Source: Bacteroidales bacterium (GTDB lineage: Bacteria > Bacteroidota > Bacteroidia > Bacteroidales > P3). From it: 53,493 nt of DNA. Of the stretch, positions 1-8,727 are shown piece by piece. The notes beneath the pieces were generated by a model that was given only the letters and a program-made list of their open reading frames with translations, was not told the origin of the DNA and made no database searches. The stretch's first letter is position 1; each line of letters starts with the position of its first letter. The position numbers and the translations under genes were made by a program. Where the stretch lies: assembly GCA_017561155.1 (NCBI GenBank), contig JAFZDP010000015.1:1-53493 (forward strand), in the 5' to 3' direction.

Positions 1-977
1 ACAGCCATCTTTTCTTCGTTTTGTGTACGTCCCATACCGGTTTTGATACCGTGGTTGATACATGGAGCGTAGCAGATGATTAATGATGGTCCGTCGTAAG
101 CTTCAGCTTCTTTTATTACTTTGAAGTATTGAGCTTGGCTTGCACCCATAGCTACTTGTGCCACGTATACATATCCGTAAGATTTAGCAATCATACCAAG
201 GTCTTTCTTGCGTATTTTCTTACCGGAAGTAGCAAACTTAGCTACAGCACCTGCAGGTGTAGATTTAGATGATTGTCCACCGGTGTTACTATAAACTTCG
301 GTATCTACTACTACTACGTTTACGTTTTCGCCGCTAGCCAATACGTGATCTAATCCACCGAATCCGATATCGTAAGCCCAACCGTCGCCACCGAAGATCC
401 ACTGGCTCTTCTTGACGAGGCTGTGACGGAGCTCGAGGAGCTGCTTGCAGATGTCGCAGCCGCACTTCTCCATCAGCGGGATGAGCTTGTCGGCAATCTC
501 CTTGGTCTTGAGGGTGCATTCGCGGTTGGCGATCCACTCGTTGAAGAGGGCCTTGATTTCGGCGCTGCAGCAGTCGCAGGCGAGGCCTTCCTTCATGATG
601 CGCTCCACGCGGTCGCGCATCTGGCGGGTGGCGGTGGCCATGCCGAGGCCGAATTCGGCGTTGTCCTCAAAGAGCGAGTTGGCCCAGGCGGGACCGAAGC
701 CGCTGCGGTAGTTCTTGCAGTAGGGGGTGGCAGGGGCCGAGCCGCCGTAGATGGAGGAGCAACCCGTGGCGTTGGCCACCATCATCTGCTCGCCGAAGAG
801 CTGGGTGATGCACTTGAGGTACGGGGTCTCGCCGCAGCCGGCGCAGGCGCCGCTGAACTCGAACAGGGGCTGTGCGAACTGGCTGTTCTTGACGTTGGCC
901 TTCTTGTCGATGAGGTTGTCCTTGTAGGCGACCTTCTTCTGGGCATACTCCCAGTTTTCGGCCTCGTGGAGCTGGCT
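1..977 (-). pseudogene. nifJ: 5'-truncated mosaic copy of nifJ (PFOR C-terminal part)
   Basis: The minus strand from about 977 to the window edge reads in one open frame as the C-terminal part of pyruvate:ferredoxin oxidoreductase. It starts at a point matching about residue 779 of the complete copy at 3594-7154, includes the cysteine motif CAGCGETPYLKC and the thiamine-diphosphate motif GDGWAYDIGFG, and would end beyond base 1. Bases 1-392 differ from 3838-4229 at only 11 positions that I counted, those checked being synonymous. From about 393 to 977 the DNA turns sharply GC-rich with different codon choice while the protein stays closely similar. No in-frame start precedes it, because the preceding bases belong to the nuclease gene. 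It is therefore a promoterless 5'-truncated remnant. Recombination and an assembly chimera are both possible. Confidence 0.9.
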
Positions 978-1800
978 AAAAAATTTTTAATGATTCAATA
1001 TCTTCGCAAAGCATTGATAAATATTCATCAACATCTGTATCTTGACTTTTACCAACCAATGACTCAATGCTATCGGAAAGTGCTGTTGCAATAGCACGAC
1101 ATTCATTCATGTTGTATTTTCGTTTATGCCCTTCTGCTTTTTTCGTGTAATAGTCAATGAACTTTATCAATCCATCAATATCATTGTTCGAAAATAATTT
1201 AGCAATCTTGTTTTTGATGTCATTAATGTCAGTTTGCGGATTATATGGATAATCTTCTACAAAATGAATGTACGTATTATACTCTATGGGAGACATCATA
1301 TCCCAATTTTTGAGGTTGCCGCTATTGGCTTCTTGATTCCAACGAGATTTGCTGTTCTTAGCAGATGGTGCAACTTCTTCTGGAAAAATGAACGCACTGT
1401 GCAAATCGACAACGGCAGAATATCCATTTAATATGTCTCGAGTATGTCGATCTTTACGGACTAATTCTTTTTTCGTAATACCTGCAAATGACTTACAATT
1501 TAACTTTAGTTCGACAGGAAGGAATCTCTTGTTTGAAAATGACTGCCGATAATTATCATATTGTGCTATACCAACAACCAAATCCATAGTGTTATCGCTA
1601 TCCCCACCATTGTCAATTTCAACCAGATCCATATCTATGCAAAGAGTATCATGAATTCTTTGAGTGAAGCCAAAACTTTTTCCAGGAGAATCTTTTGAAA
1701 CAATATTGGAAAATCTCTGTTTGTATTTATCTTCTACAGAAAGACTCTTGACGATAGATTCGCAGTACACCATATCTGGATTGTTAGTTCTGTTCGCCAT
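976..1800 (-). CDS. candidate nuclease partner of an AAA/ABC-type ATPase (unknown family)
   Basis: A 274-residue protein from the ATG at 1800; an upstream in-frame ATG at 1839 would add 13 residues inside the ATPase gene, so the shorter form, which overlaps the ATPase stop by 17 nt, is preferred. I do not recognise the family. The stretch around residues 71-100 (TMDLVVG ... FLPVELKLN) gives D73 and E97-x-K99, the spacing expected of a PD-(D/E)XK nuclease core, which is only suggestive. The C-terminal half is charged and helical-looking with no membrane segments. The overlap with the ATPase implies translational coupling and a two-component function, by analogy with ATPase-nuclease defence pairs such as Septu or PARIS, though the partner is not recognisably HNH or Toprim. 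The stop codon falls exactly at the nifJ fragment junction, so the natural C-terminus may be lost. Confidence 0.7.
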   Translation of the reverse strand: MANRTNNPDMVYCESIVKSLSVEDKYKQRFSNIVSKDSPGKSFGFTQRIHDTLCIDMDLVEIDNGGDSDNTMDLVVGIAQYDNYRQSFSNKRFLPVELKLNCKSFAGITKKELVRKDRHTRDILNGYSAVVDLHSAFIFPEEVAPSAKNSKSRWNQEANSGNLKNWDMMSPIEYNTYIHFVEDYPYNPQTDINDIKNKIAKLFSNNDIDGLIKFIDYYTKKAEGHKRKYNMNECRAIATALSDSIESLVGKSQDTDVDEYLSMLCEDIESLKIF

Positions 1801-3079
1801 ACATTTGAATTCTTGATAAAGCAATATTAAAAGACTCAAATATTTCGCCTATTTCAGTACCTAAATCTTTGTATGTATATCGTGAATCTTCTTCGATTCT
1901 TTTTTGAGCAACATAAAAATGAACAGTATCAATGATACCTTCTTTTCTGGATATGGATTGTATTGCAGACACCATGTCTGGATTATGGCTAGAAATAAGA
2001 ATCTTTATTCCTATTTTTTTGTTTAGTAGAACTAATAATTTAGCATATTCCACTATCCATTGTGGGTGAAGGTGGGCTTCTGGTTCATCAATTATTAATA
2101 ATGTATCTTTCTGTAAATACCCATTATTCAATAACTGCAAAAGATAGGCAAAAGATGTAATACCTGTGGCGGCTTGTTTTAATGGAATCCGAAGACCATC
2201 ATTCCGACTATAATATAATCCAGGCTCATCCATAAGTAGGGAGTTTTCATCTTCATATGAAATTGTTCCGTCGATAATGCTTTGTATACGCATTCTTATG
2301 ACACGAAGTTGGTTGGGTGTTTCCAAGAAAGGTCTTCTTAAAAGCCTGTCAAACTCAGATGTGTACTCAATAGAATTAATTGTTCTCTGAGTACCATAAT
2401 ATATTGCCCGGTTAAGCATTACAGGCTCTTGGAAACCTCTTTTATTAAGAAGAGAAACAGAATCTTCTTTTAACGAAATGTCATTAGGCCATCCATCTCC
2501 AATGCTGGCAATATTACTTATAACGGACACAAGAGAATTGATGTCCCTTCTTTTCTTCCGTTCTACAGCATTAATCATGATTTCATAGTAGTTTCCATGT
2601 AATTTGTTAGATGCCTTTCCCAGAAAAGAATCTAAACTATCATTTCTTGAATAGTCAACTTGAAAAATTGTGGATAAACGACGTAAAGCCATAGGTAATT
2701 TCCTATCGGAAAGTTCTTCAACGATAGAATCAAAAAGGGATTCTACTATTGAATCAAATTTTTCTTGATATGCTTCAATTCCTTTGTCCCATAATTCATT
2801 TAACATTTGTCTCGTCTGTGTTCCACGAATTGCGCTATCGTAATCGAGAAGCATTGAAGCCCTACGTATACTTTCCACCAAAGGCTTAATCTCATTGAAT
2901 GCCTCTCTATCAACGAAATATTCATAATCATTAGTTCCTCTTATTAGATAGTATAACCATCTGGATATTGTACTCTTACCTGAGCCATTTTCTCCTGACA
3001 AAACAGTTATTCCTTCTAATATAATTTCAGCTTCCTTTATAGCATGATAATTAGACAATTTAAATATATATTTACCCAT
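1784..3079 (-). CDS. AAA/ABC-type ATPase of the OLD/AAA_21-like class
   Basis: A 431-residue ATPase. Walker A is GENGSGKST at residues 29-37, a helical insert fills about 60-280, a signature-like ATGITSF lies near 304-310, Walker B is LLIIDEPEAHLHP at 327-339 with catalytic glutamate after aspartate, and the switch histidine lies in SSHNPDMV at 363-370. This is the organisation of SMC/ABC-related ATPases found in OLD nucleases and many anti-phage pairs. No Toprim domain follows, so any nuclease activity would come from the overlapping downstream gene. An inverted repeat lies just upstream of the start. Codon use is as AT-rich as the host. Its location between two nifJ copies indicates acquisition. 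The ATPase call is firm; the defence role is inference. Confidence 0.88.
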   Translation of the reverse strand: MGKYIFKLSNYHAIKEAEIILEGITVLSGENGSGKSTISRWLYYLIRGTNDYEYFVDREAFNEIKPLVESIRRASMLLDYDSAIRGTQTRQMLNELWDKGIEAYQEKFDSIVESLFDSIVEELSDRKLPMALRRLSTIFQVDYSRNDSLDSFLGKASNKLHGNYYEIMINAVERKKRRDINSLVSVISNIASIGDGWPNDISLKEDSVSLLNKRGFQEPVMLNRAIYYGTQRTINSIEYTSEFDRLLRRPFLETPNQLRVIRMRIQSIIDGTISYEDENSLLMDEPGLYYSRNDGLRIPLKQAATGITSFAYLLQLLNNGYLQKDTLLIIDEPEAHLHPQWIVEYAKLLVLLNKKIGIKILISSHNPDMVSAIQSISRKEGIIDTVHFYVAQKRIEEDSRYTYKDLGTEIGEIFESFNIALSRIQMYGEQN

Positions 3080-3094
3080 AATTATTAATCATTA

Positions 3095-3114
3095 TGTTTC
3101 ATTATATTGAAACA
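3095..3114. promoter_or_regulatory. inverted repeat upstream of the ATPase gene, possible operator
   Basis: TGTTTCA, six bases, TGAAACA forms a perfect 7-bp dyad lying 16 to 35 nt before the ATPase start codon at 3079. It has no T-tract on the coding side, so an operator or 5'-leader hairpin is likelier than a terminator. No regulator gene is visible beside it. Confidence 0.4.
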
Positions 3115-3283
3115 AAATCAAGAATTCTTAGTTAAATCACCTACTATTAAGATATTATAGCAATCTTCAATGTATAATAACTATATTCAATTAACATATA
3201 TACATAGCACAAAGTTTAGTAATTTGCCACTCATGTATTATGAATATTCAATAAAATAGTTAAATATTGACTTCATACATTAA

Positions 3284-3526
3284 TCATTTTTTCGTCCTAA
3301 AAAGTCTAACAACCCAATATATTCCTATTGGTGTAGTAATTAAAACAATAAACTCTATAAAATTTTTTTTATCTATTTCTTGATGATAAAATCCATCGAC
3401 CAATTCATAAGTAACCCATATATCTTGAACAGTACTAGTCAACATCAAACACAATACATAAATTATATATATCGCAAGTAAATATCTTCGATTCTTAAAG
3501 AATACAATAAATTTATTATTTCTCAT
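3284..3526 (-). CDS. small two-segment membrane protein, unknown function
   Basis: An 80-residue protein with two hydrophobic segments (about residues 14-32 and 58-75) separated by a polar loop containing YELVDGFYHQE, and a basic C-terminal end (RLFRTKK). I do not recognise the family. It lies between the nifJ terminator and the ATPase gene on the same strand, with a 204-nt gap to the ATPase start, so it may belong to the acquired segment. It could be an accessory membrane protein of the ATPase module or an unrelated passenger. Coding status rests on the clean open frame and the membrane-protein pattern. Confidence 0.55.
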   Translation of the reverse strand: MRNNKFIVFFKNRRYLLAIYIIYVLCLMLTSTVQDIWVTYELVDGFYHQEIDKKNFIEFIVLITTPIGIYWVVRLFRTKK

Positions 3527-3540
3527 AATAGCATACTTTG

Positions 3541-3574
3541 TTTTAAAAATATGGAGGTCTTTCGACCTCCATAT
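3541..3574 (-). terminator. Rho-independent terminator of nifJ
   Basis: A perfect 11-bp stem (3549-3559 with 3564-3574) closes a GAAA tetraloop on the minus strand and is followed by TTTTAAAA. It begins 20 nt after the nifJ stop codon. Confidence 0.9.
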
Positions 3575-3593
3575 TTAGCTTCTATATTGAGTT

Positions 3594-6500
3594 TTATTTA
3601 CCTTCGCTCAATTTTTTGTAGCCATTGTAACGCCATTCAGCGTTCTTTTGAGTAGCTTCGAACAATTGCTCTGCTTCTTCTGGGAATGTTTTCATCAACG
3701 AGTTGTAACGTACTTCTCCCATAATGAATTCGCGGAACTTGCTCCAATCCGGTTCTTTGCTATCCAAGTGGAAACCGTTTTGACCTGCTTCTTCTTCGGC
3801 AGGGTTGAAGTGCCACAAGTGCCAGTAACCGCAATCAACAGCCATCTTTTCTTCGTTTTGTGTACGTCCCATACCGGTTTTGATACCGTGGTTGATACAT
3901 GGAGCGTAGCAGATGATTAATGATGGTCCGTCGTATGCTTCAGCTTCTTTTATTACTTTGAAGTATTGAGCTTGGCTTGCACCCATAGCTACTTGTGCTA
4001 CATATACATAACCGTAAGATTTAGCAATCATACCAAGGTCTTTCTTGCGTATTTTCTTACCGGAAGTAGCAAACTTAGCTACAGCACCTGCAGGAGTAGA
4101 TTTAGACGATTGTCCACCGGTGTTACTGTAAACTTCGGTATCCACTACTACTACGTTTACGTTTTCGCCGCTAGCCAATACGTGGTCTAAACCACCAAAT
4201 CCGATATCGTAAGCCCAACCGTCGCCACCAAATATCCATTGCGATTTCTTAGCCAAGTGATGTTTCATATCAACTATTTGTTTGCAATAGCTGCAATCAC
4301 ATTTTTCAGCCAAAGGAATAATTTGATCACCAATACGTTTGCTTTCCAAAGTATTTTCGCGGTTGTCTATCCATTGTTGGAATAGAGCTTTAAGTTCAGC
4401 CGAACAGCAGTTGCATTCAGCTATAGCTTCACGCATTATGCGTTCCAAACGGTCGCGCATTTTGCGAGTAGCAGTAACCATACCTAAACCAAACTCAGCA
4501 TTGTCTTCGAACAACGAGTTAGCCCAAGCAGGACCAAATCCGCTGCGATAGTTCTTACAATATGGAGTAGCAGGAGCGGAACCACCATAGATAGAAGAAC
4601 ATCCTGTAGCGTTAGCTACCATCATTTGTTCGCCGAACAATTGAGTGATACATTTAATATATGGAGTTTCACCACAACCTGCACAAGCTCCGGAGAACTC
4701 GAACAATGGTTGAGCAAATTGACTGTTCTTAACGTTAGCAGTCTTATCTATTAAGTTGTCTTTGTAAGTAACTTTGCTTTGAGCGTAATCCCAGTTTTCA
4801 GCTTCAGCCATTTGGCTTTCCAATGGTTTCATTACTAAAGCTTTTTCTTTAGCAGGACATACATCAGCACAGTTACCGCAACCTGTACAGTCTAATACAG
4901 ATACTTGCATACGGAAATGCATACCAGCCAATTCCTTAGGAGCTTTAATATCTATAGTAGTCATACCTGCAGGAGCGTTTTGCTTTTCAGCATCGGTCAT
5001 AACTGCAGGACGGATAGCAGCATGAGGACATACTAAAGAACATTGGTTACATTGGATACAGTTTGCAGAGTTCCATTCAGGAACTAATGTAGCTACACCA
5101 CGTTTTTCGTAAGCGGTAGTACCTGCAGGGAATGTACCATCTTCGTATCCTTTGAATGCACTTACAGGTAAGTCATTACCACATTGTGCAACCATTGGAC
5201 GCATAACTTTAGCTATGAATTCAGGGTCGTTTTCTTTTACTTCTACTTTGAAGTCGGTAGTGCAAGGAAGAGTAGCCCATTCAGCAGGAATTTCTATTTT
5301 TACTATTTCGCCACCACGGTCAACTGCAGCGTAGTTTTTATTTACAACGTCTTCACCTTTACGTCCGTAAGACTTAACGATGAATTTCTTCATTTGTTCT
5401 ACAGCTACTTCGTAAGGTATAACTTCAGATATTTTGAAGAATGCCGATTGAAGGATAGTATTTGTACGATTACCCAAACCTATTTCAGCAGCTATCTTTG
5501 TAGCATCGATGATGTACATAGTGATATTCTTTTCTGCCAAATATTTCTTTACAAAGTCAGGTAAGTTTTTCTTAGTTTCTTCTACACTCCATGGAGAGTT
5601 GTATAGGAAAGTACCGTTTTCTTTCAAACCACGCAAACAGTCGTATTTACGCAAGTAAGAAGGAACGTGAACAGCCACAAAGTCTGGAGTACCTACCAAG
5701 TAAGGAGCTGGAAGTGGTTGGTCGCCAAAACGAAGGTGAGAACAAGTGTAACCACCGGATTTCTTACTATCGTAGTCGAAATAAGCTTGGCTGTATTTAT
5801 CAGTGTTGTCACCAATAATTTTGATAGAGTTTTTGTTAGCACCGACAGTACCATCAGCACCCAAACCATAGAAACGAGCTTCGAAAGTTCCTTTTGGAAG
5901 GATAGATATTTCAGGAAGGATAGGCAACGATTTGAAAGTAACGTCGTCAACTATACCTATAGTGAATTGGTTCTTTGGAGCTTCTGCTTTCAAGTTGTTG
6001 AATACAGAAATGATGTGAGCAGGAGTAGTATCTTTCGAAGACAAACCATAACGACCACCAATTATCAAAGGTTTGCGTTCAGCAGGAATATCTTTGCAAG
6101 TAGCGAAAGCTTCAACTACGTCCATGTACAATGGGTCGCCATTAGCACCTGGTTCTTTTGTTCTGTCAAGAACGCAGATACGTTCTACTGTTTCTGGAAT
6201 AACAGCACCTAAGTATTTAACTGAGAATGGACGATACAAGTGTACAGTTACCACACCGGTTTTTTCGCCTTGAGCGTTTAGGTAGTCAACTACAGTTTTT
6301 ATAGTTTCTGTTACCGAACCCATAGCTACTATGATGTTTTTAGCATCTTTAGCACCGTAGTAAACAAAAGGAGCATATTCTCTTCCGCATATAGCGCTGA
6401 TTTGTTTCATGTAGTCAGCTACTATGTCAGGAATAGCATCATAATATTTGTTTTGACCTTCGCGAGTTTGGAAATACACGTCGCTATTTTGAGCTGTACC

Positions 6501-7154
6501 ACGAGTTACAGGATGTTCAGGGTTAAGAGCATTTTCGCGATAAGCTTTCAAAGCATCTTGGTCGATAAGTTTTGCCAATTCTTCTTGATCAGCAGCTTCC
6601 ACTTTTTGTATTTCGTGAGAAGTACGGAAACCATCGAAGAAATGCAAGAAAGGCACACGACCTCTGATTGCAGCCAAGTGAGCAATAGGAGCTAAATCCA
6701 TAACTTCTTGTACTGATGCTGTAGAAAGCATAGCAAAACCAGTTTGACGAGCCGACATAACGTCTGCATGATCGCCAAAGATAGATAATGCTTGAGCTGC
6801 TAATGCTCTTGCAGATACGTGAAATACGCCCGGTAACAATTCTCCAGCCATCTTGTACATGTTAGGGATCATCAACAACAAACCTTGCGATGCTGTAAAT
6901 GTAGTTGTTAAAGCTCCGGCTTGCAACGAACCGTGTACTGCACCGGCAGCACCTGCTTCGGATTGCATTTCTACAACCTTTACGGTTTCGCCAAAAATAT
7001 TTTTTCTACCAAAAGCTGCCCATTCGTCAACATACTCTGCCATTGTAGATGATGGAGTGATAGGATAAATAGCAGCAACTTCGCTAAACATGTAGGCAAC
7101 ATGAGCCGCAGCTTGATTACCATCACATGTCATGAATTTTTTTTCCTTTGCCAT
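3594..7154 (-). CDS. nifJ: pyruvate:ferredoxin (flavodoxin) oxidoreductase
   Basis: A complete 1186-residue homodimer-type PFOR, normal length for the family. It oxidises pyruvate with CoA to acetyl-CoA and CO2, reducing ferredoxin, in the cytoplasm. Visible marks: N-terminal pyruvate-binding motif YPITPSSTMAEY near residues 31-42, two [4Fe-4S] motifs CIQCNQCSLVC (near 697) and CTGCGNCADVC (near 755), the cluster cysteines of CAGCGETPYIKC (near 821), and the thiamine-diphosphate motif GDGWAYDIGFGG (near 977) with the VYSNTGGQSSKS stretch. It ends in a strong terminator and has its own promoter, so it is monocistronic. The odd point is the second, truncated copy of its 3' part at the window start, which means the last ~650 bp of this gene could itself be exchanged sequence. 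Confidence 0.98.
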   Translation of the reverse strand: MAKEKKFMTCDGNQAAAHVAYMFSEVAAIYPITPSSTMAEYVDEWAAFGRKNIFGETVKVVEMQSEAGAAGAVHGSLQAGALTTTFTASQGLLLMIPNMYKMAGELLPGVFHVSARALAAQALSIFGDHADVMSARQTGFAMLSTASVQEVMDLAPIAHLAAIRGRVPFLHFFDGFRTSHEIQKVEAADQEELAKLIDQDALKAYRENALNPEHPVTRGTAQNSDVYFQTREGQNKYYDAIPDIVADYMKQISAICGREYAPFVYYGAKDAKNIIVAMGSVTETIKTVVDYLNAQGEKTGVVTVHLYRPFSVKYLGAVIPETVERICVLDRTKEPGANGDPLYMDVVEAFATCKDIPAERKPLIIGGRYGLSSKDTTPAHIISVFNNLKAEAPKNQFTIGIVDDVTFKSLPILPEISILPKGTFEARFYGLGADGTVGANKNSIKIIGDNTDKYSQAYFDYDSKKSGGYTCSHLRFGDQPLPAPYLVGTPDFVAVHVPSYLRKYDCLRGLKENGTFLYNSPWSVEETKKNLPDFVKKYLAEKNITMYIIDATKIAAEIGLGNRTNTILQSAFFKISEVIPYEVAVEQMKKFIVKSYGRKGEDVVNKNYAAVDRGGEIVKIEIPAEWATLPCTTDFKVEVKENDPEFIAKVMRPMVAQCGNDLPVSAFKGYEDGTFPAGTTAYEKRGVATLVPEWNSANCIQCNQCSLVCPHAAIRPAVMTDAEKQNAPAGMTTIDIKAPKELAGMHFRMQVSVLDCTGCGNCADVCPAKEKALVMKPLESQMAEAENWDYAQSKVTYKDNLIDKTANVKNSQFAQPLFEFSGACAGCGETPYIKCITQLFGEQMMVANATGCSSIYGGSAPATPYCKNYRSGFGPAWANSLFEDNAEFGLGMVTATRKMRDRLERIMREAIAECNCCSAELKALFQQWIDNRENTLESKRIGDQIIPLAEKCDCSYCKQIVDMKHHLAKKSQWIFGGDGWAYDIGFGGLDHVLASGENVNVVVVDTEVYSNTGGQSSKSTPAGAVAKFATSGKKIRKKDLGMIAKSYGYVYVAQVAMGASQAQYFKVIKEAEAYDGPSLIICYAPCINHGIKTGMGRTQNEEKMAVDCGYWHLWHFNPAEEEAGQNGFHLDSKEPDWSKFREFIMGEVRYNSLMKTFPEEAEQLFEATQKNAEWRYNGYKKLSEGK

Positions 7155-7215
7155 TTTTATATTACTATTTGGTTTTTAATACTATAATAATTTTCCAATA
7201 ATGTATTTGAATTTA

Positions 7216-7223
7216 CAAAGGTA
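7216..7223 (-). promoter_or_regulatory. -7 promoter element of nifJ
   Basis: TACCTTTG on the minus strand matches the Bacteroidota -7 consensus TAnnTTTG, about 60 nt upstream of the start codon. No convincing -33 TTTG at the expected spacing was found. Confidence 0.55.
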
Positions 7224-7426
7224 CACAAAAAAAGACAATTACCATAATTTATTGCAAGTATTTTATGAACCAATGTAAGTTATTTATTCCTTTTACTTAT
7301 ATATTCAATATTCTATGCCAATAAACACCTAACTTTCTATTCTATTTCATCACTTTATTATTTCAGAAAACAGCATTGAACAACAGTATATTTATCGTTT
7401 TGTTTCAAATTTTCTTTATCTATTTC

Positions 7427-8611
7427 CTAATACAAAAAATTATTATATGGATAGCGTATTGCATGTATCTTTTTTATCTCTTCGTACATCAAGTTACGCA
7501 ATTTCTCTATATTAATTTTTTGTCCTGCCGATATAAATAATGTATGTTCGGTATTCTTTGCCATCCAATGTTTTTCCAACATTTCCAACGACTGATTTTC
7601 TTTTGTCATTGGTGTCAAATCATCAGGTTCTTTTTCGATATATGTATATGCATCTATTTTATTAAACACCAAGATTGTTGGCTTGTCAATAGCTTCTATC
7701 TCTTGAAGAGTTTTGTTCACCTCGTTTATTTGTTCTTCGTAATCTCTGTGCGAAATATCTACCACATGTATAAGCAAATCGGCCTCTCTCACCTCATCCA
7801 ATGTTGATTTAAAAGATTCTACTAACCCATGAGGCAATTTACGAATAAACCCAACAGTGTCGGTAAGCAAAAATGGCAGATTTTCTATCACTACTTTACG
7901 TACTGTTGTATCCAATGTTGCAAACAATTTGTTTTCGGCAAACACATCGCTCTTGCTTAAAAGATTCATAAGAGTAGACTTACCCACATTGGTATAACCG
8001 ACCAAAGCCACACGAACCAAACTTTCGCGATTTTTGCGTTGCAATGTCTTCTGCTTATCTATCGAACGTAGCTTTTCTTTAAGCAACGATATTTTTTCCA
8101 ATATAATTCTTCGGTCGGTTTCTATCTGTGTTTCACCGGGTCCCCTCATACCAATACCCCCACGTTGACGTTCCAAGTGAGTCCACATACGTGTCAATCG
8201 AGGCAACATATATTGATATTGTGCCAACTCTACTTGTGTTTTTGCAATAGATGTTCTTGCTCTTTTTGCAAAAATATCCAATATAAGAGTAGTTCTATCT
8301 AATATTCTAAGATTGAGTTCTCTTTCTAAGTTTCTCAATTGAGATGGGGTCAATTCATCATCTATTACTACCAAATTTATATTTTCGGCGTCTATAAACT
8401 CCTTTATCTCTTCCACTTTTCCCTTACCTACATACGTACGCTTGTCGGGGTGGTCTAGCTTTTGTATGAATGTTTTTATAGGTACTCCACCTGCTGTATC
8501 CAACAAAAATGCCAACTCACTCAAATATTCTTCAGTGCGTTCCATTGTCATATTAGACGAACACACACTTACAAGCACAGCTCTTTCCGGAACCTTCTTT
8601 GTTTCTATCAT
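7427..8611 (-). CDS. hflX: ribosome-associated GTPase HflX
   Basis: A 394-residue HflX GTPase, which binds the 50S subunit or stalled 70S ribosomes and splits them under stress. The N-terminal HflX domain carries the glycine-rich GGIGMRGPGETQIETDRR (151-168). G-domain motifs follow: G1 GYTNVGKS (205-212), G3 DTVG (251-254), G4 NKID (327-330). Length is normal. It follows pheT on the same strand after a 116-nt gap with a hairpin, so it may be transcribed separately or by read-through. Confidence 0.96.
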   Translation of the reverse strand: MIETKKVPERAVLVSVCSSNMTMERTEEYLSELAFLLDTAGGVPIKTFIQKLDHPDKRTYVGKGKVEEIKEFIDAENINLVVIDDELTPSQLRNLERELNLRILDRTTLILDIFAKRARTSIAKTQVELAQYQYMLPRLTRMWTHLERQRGGIGMRGPGETQIETDRRIILEKISLLKEKLRSIDKQKTLQRKNRESLVRVALVGYTNVGKSTLMNLLSKSDVFAENKLFATLDTTVRKVVIENLPFLLTDTVGFIRKLPHGLVESFKSTLDEVREADLLIHVVDISHRDYEEQINEVNKTLQEIEAIDKPTILVFNKIDAYTYIEKEPDDLTPMTKENQSLEMLEKHWMAKNTEHTLFISAGQKINIEKLRNLMYEEIKKIHAIRYPYNNFLY

Positions 8612-8644
8612 AATTTCTTTTTAGAATAAAATACCCCTTATTAA

Positions 8645-8705
8645 TCAATTAAAACACAACTTGTCACAAATATACATATCAATTACTTTTATGACAAGCT
8701 GTGTT
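8645..8705 (-). terminator. long-stem hairpin between pheT and hflX
   Basis: AACACAGCTTGTCA pairs with TGACAAGTTGTGTT (8692-8705 with 8653-8666; one wobble) across a 25-nt loop and is followed by TTTTAATT on the minus strand. It lies 22 nt after the pheT stop. The loop contains TATATTTG, which fits a -7 promoter element, so hflX could start inside this structure. Confidence 0.6.
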
Positions 8706-8727
8706 TACTATTATAAAATCTAAACAA

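Noticed and set aside
334-1094. Long plus- and minus-strand open frames over the GC-rich tract
   Set aside because: They are off-frame shadows of the nifJ fragment; GC-rich DNA opens spurious frames, and the PFOR frame fits residue by residue.
5184-6695. Several plus-strand frames opposite nifJ
   Set aside because: Antisense shadows of a well-defined conserved gene.
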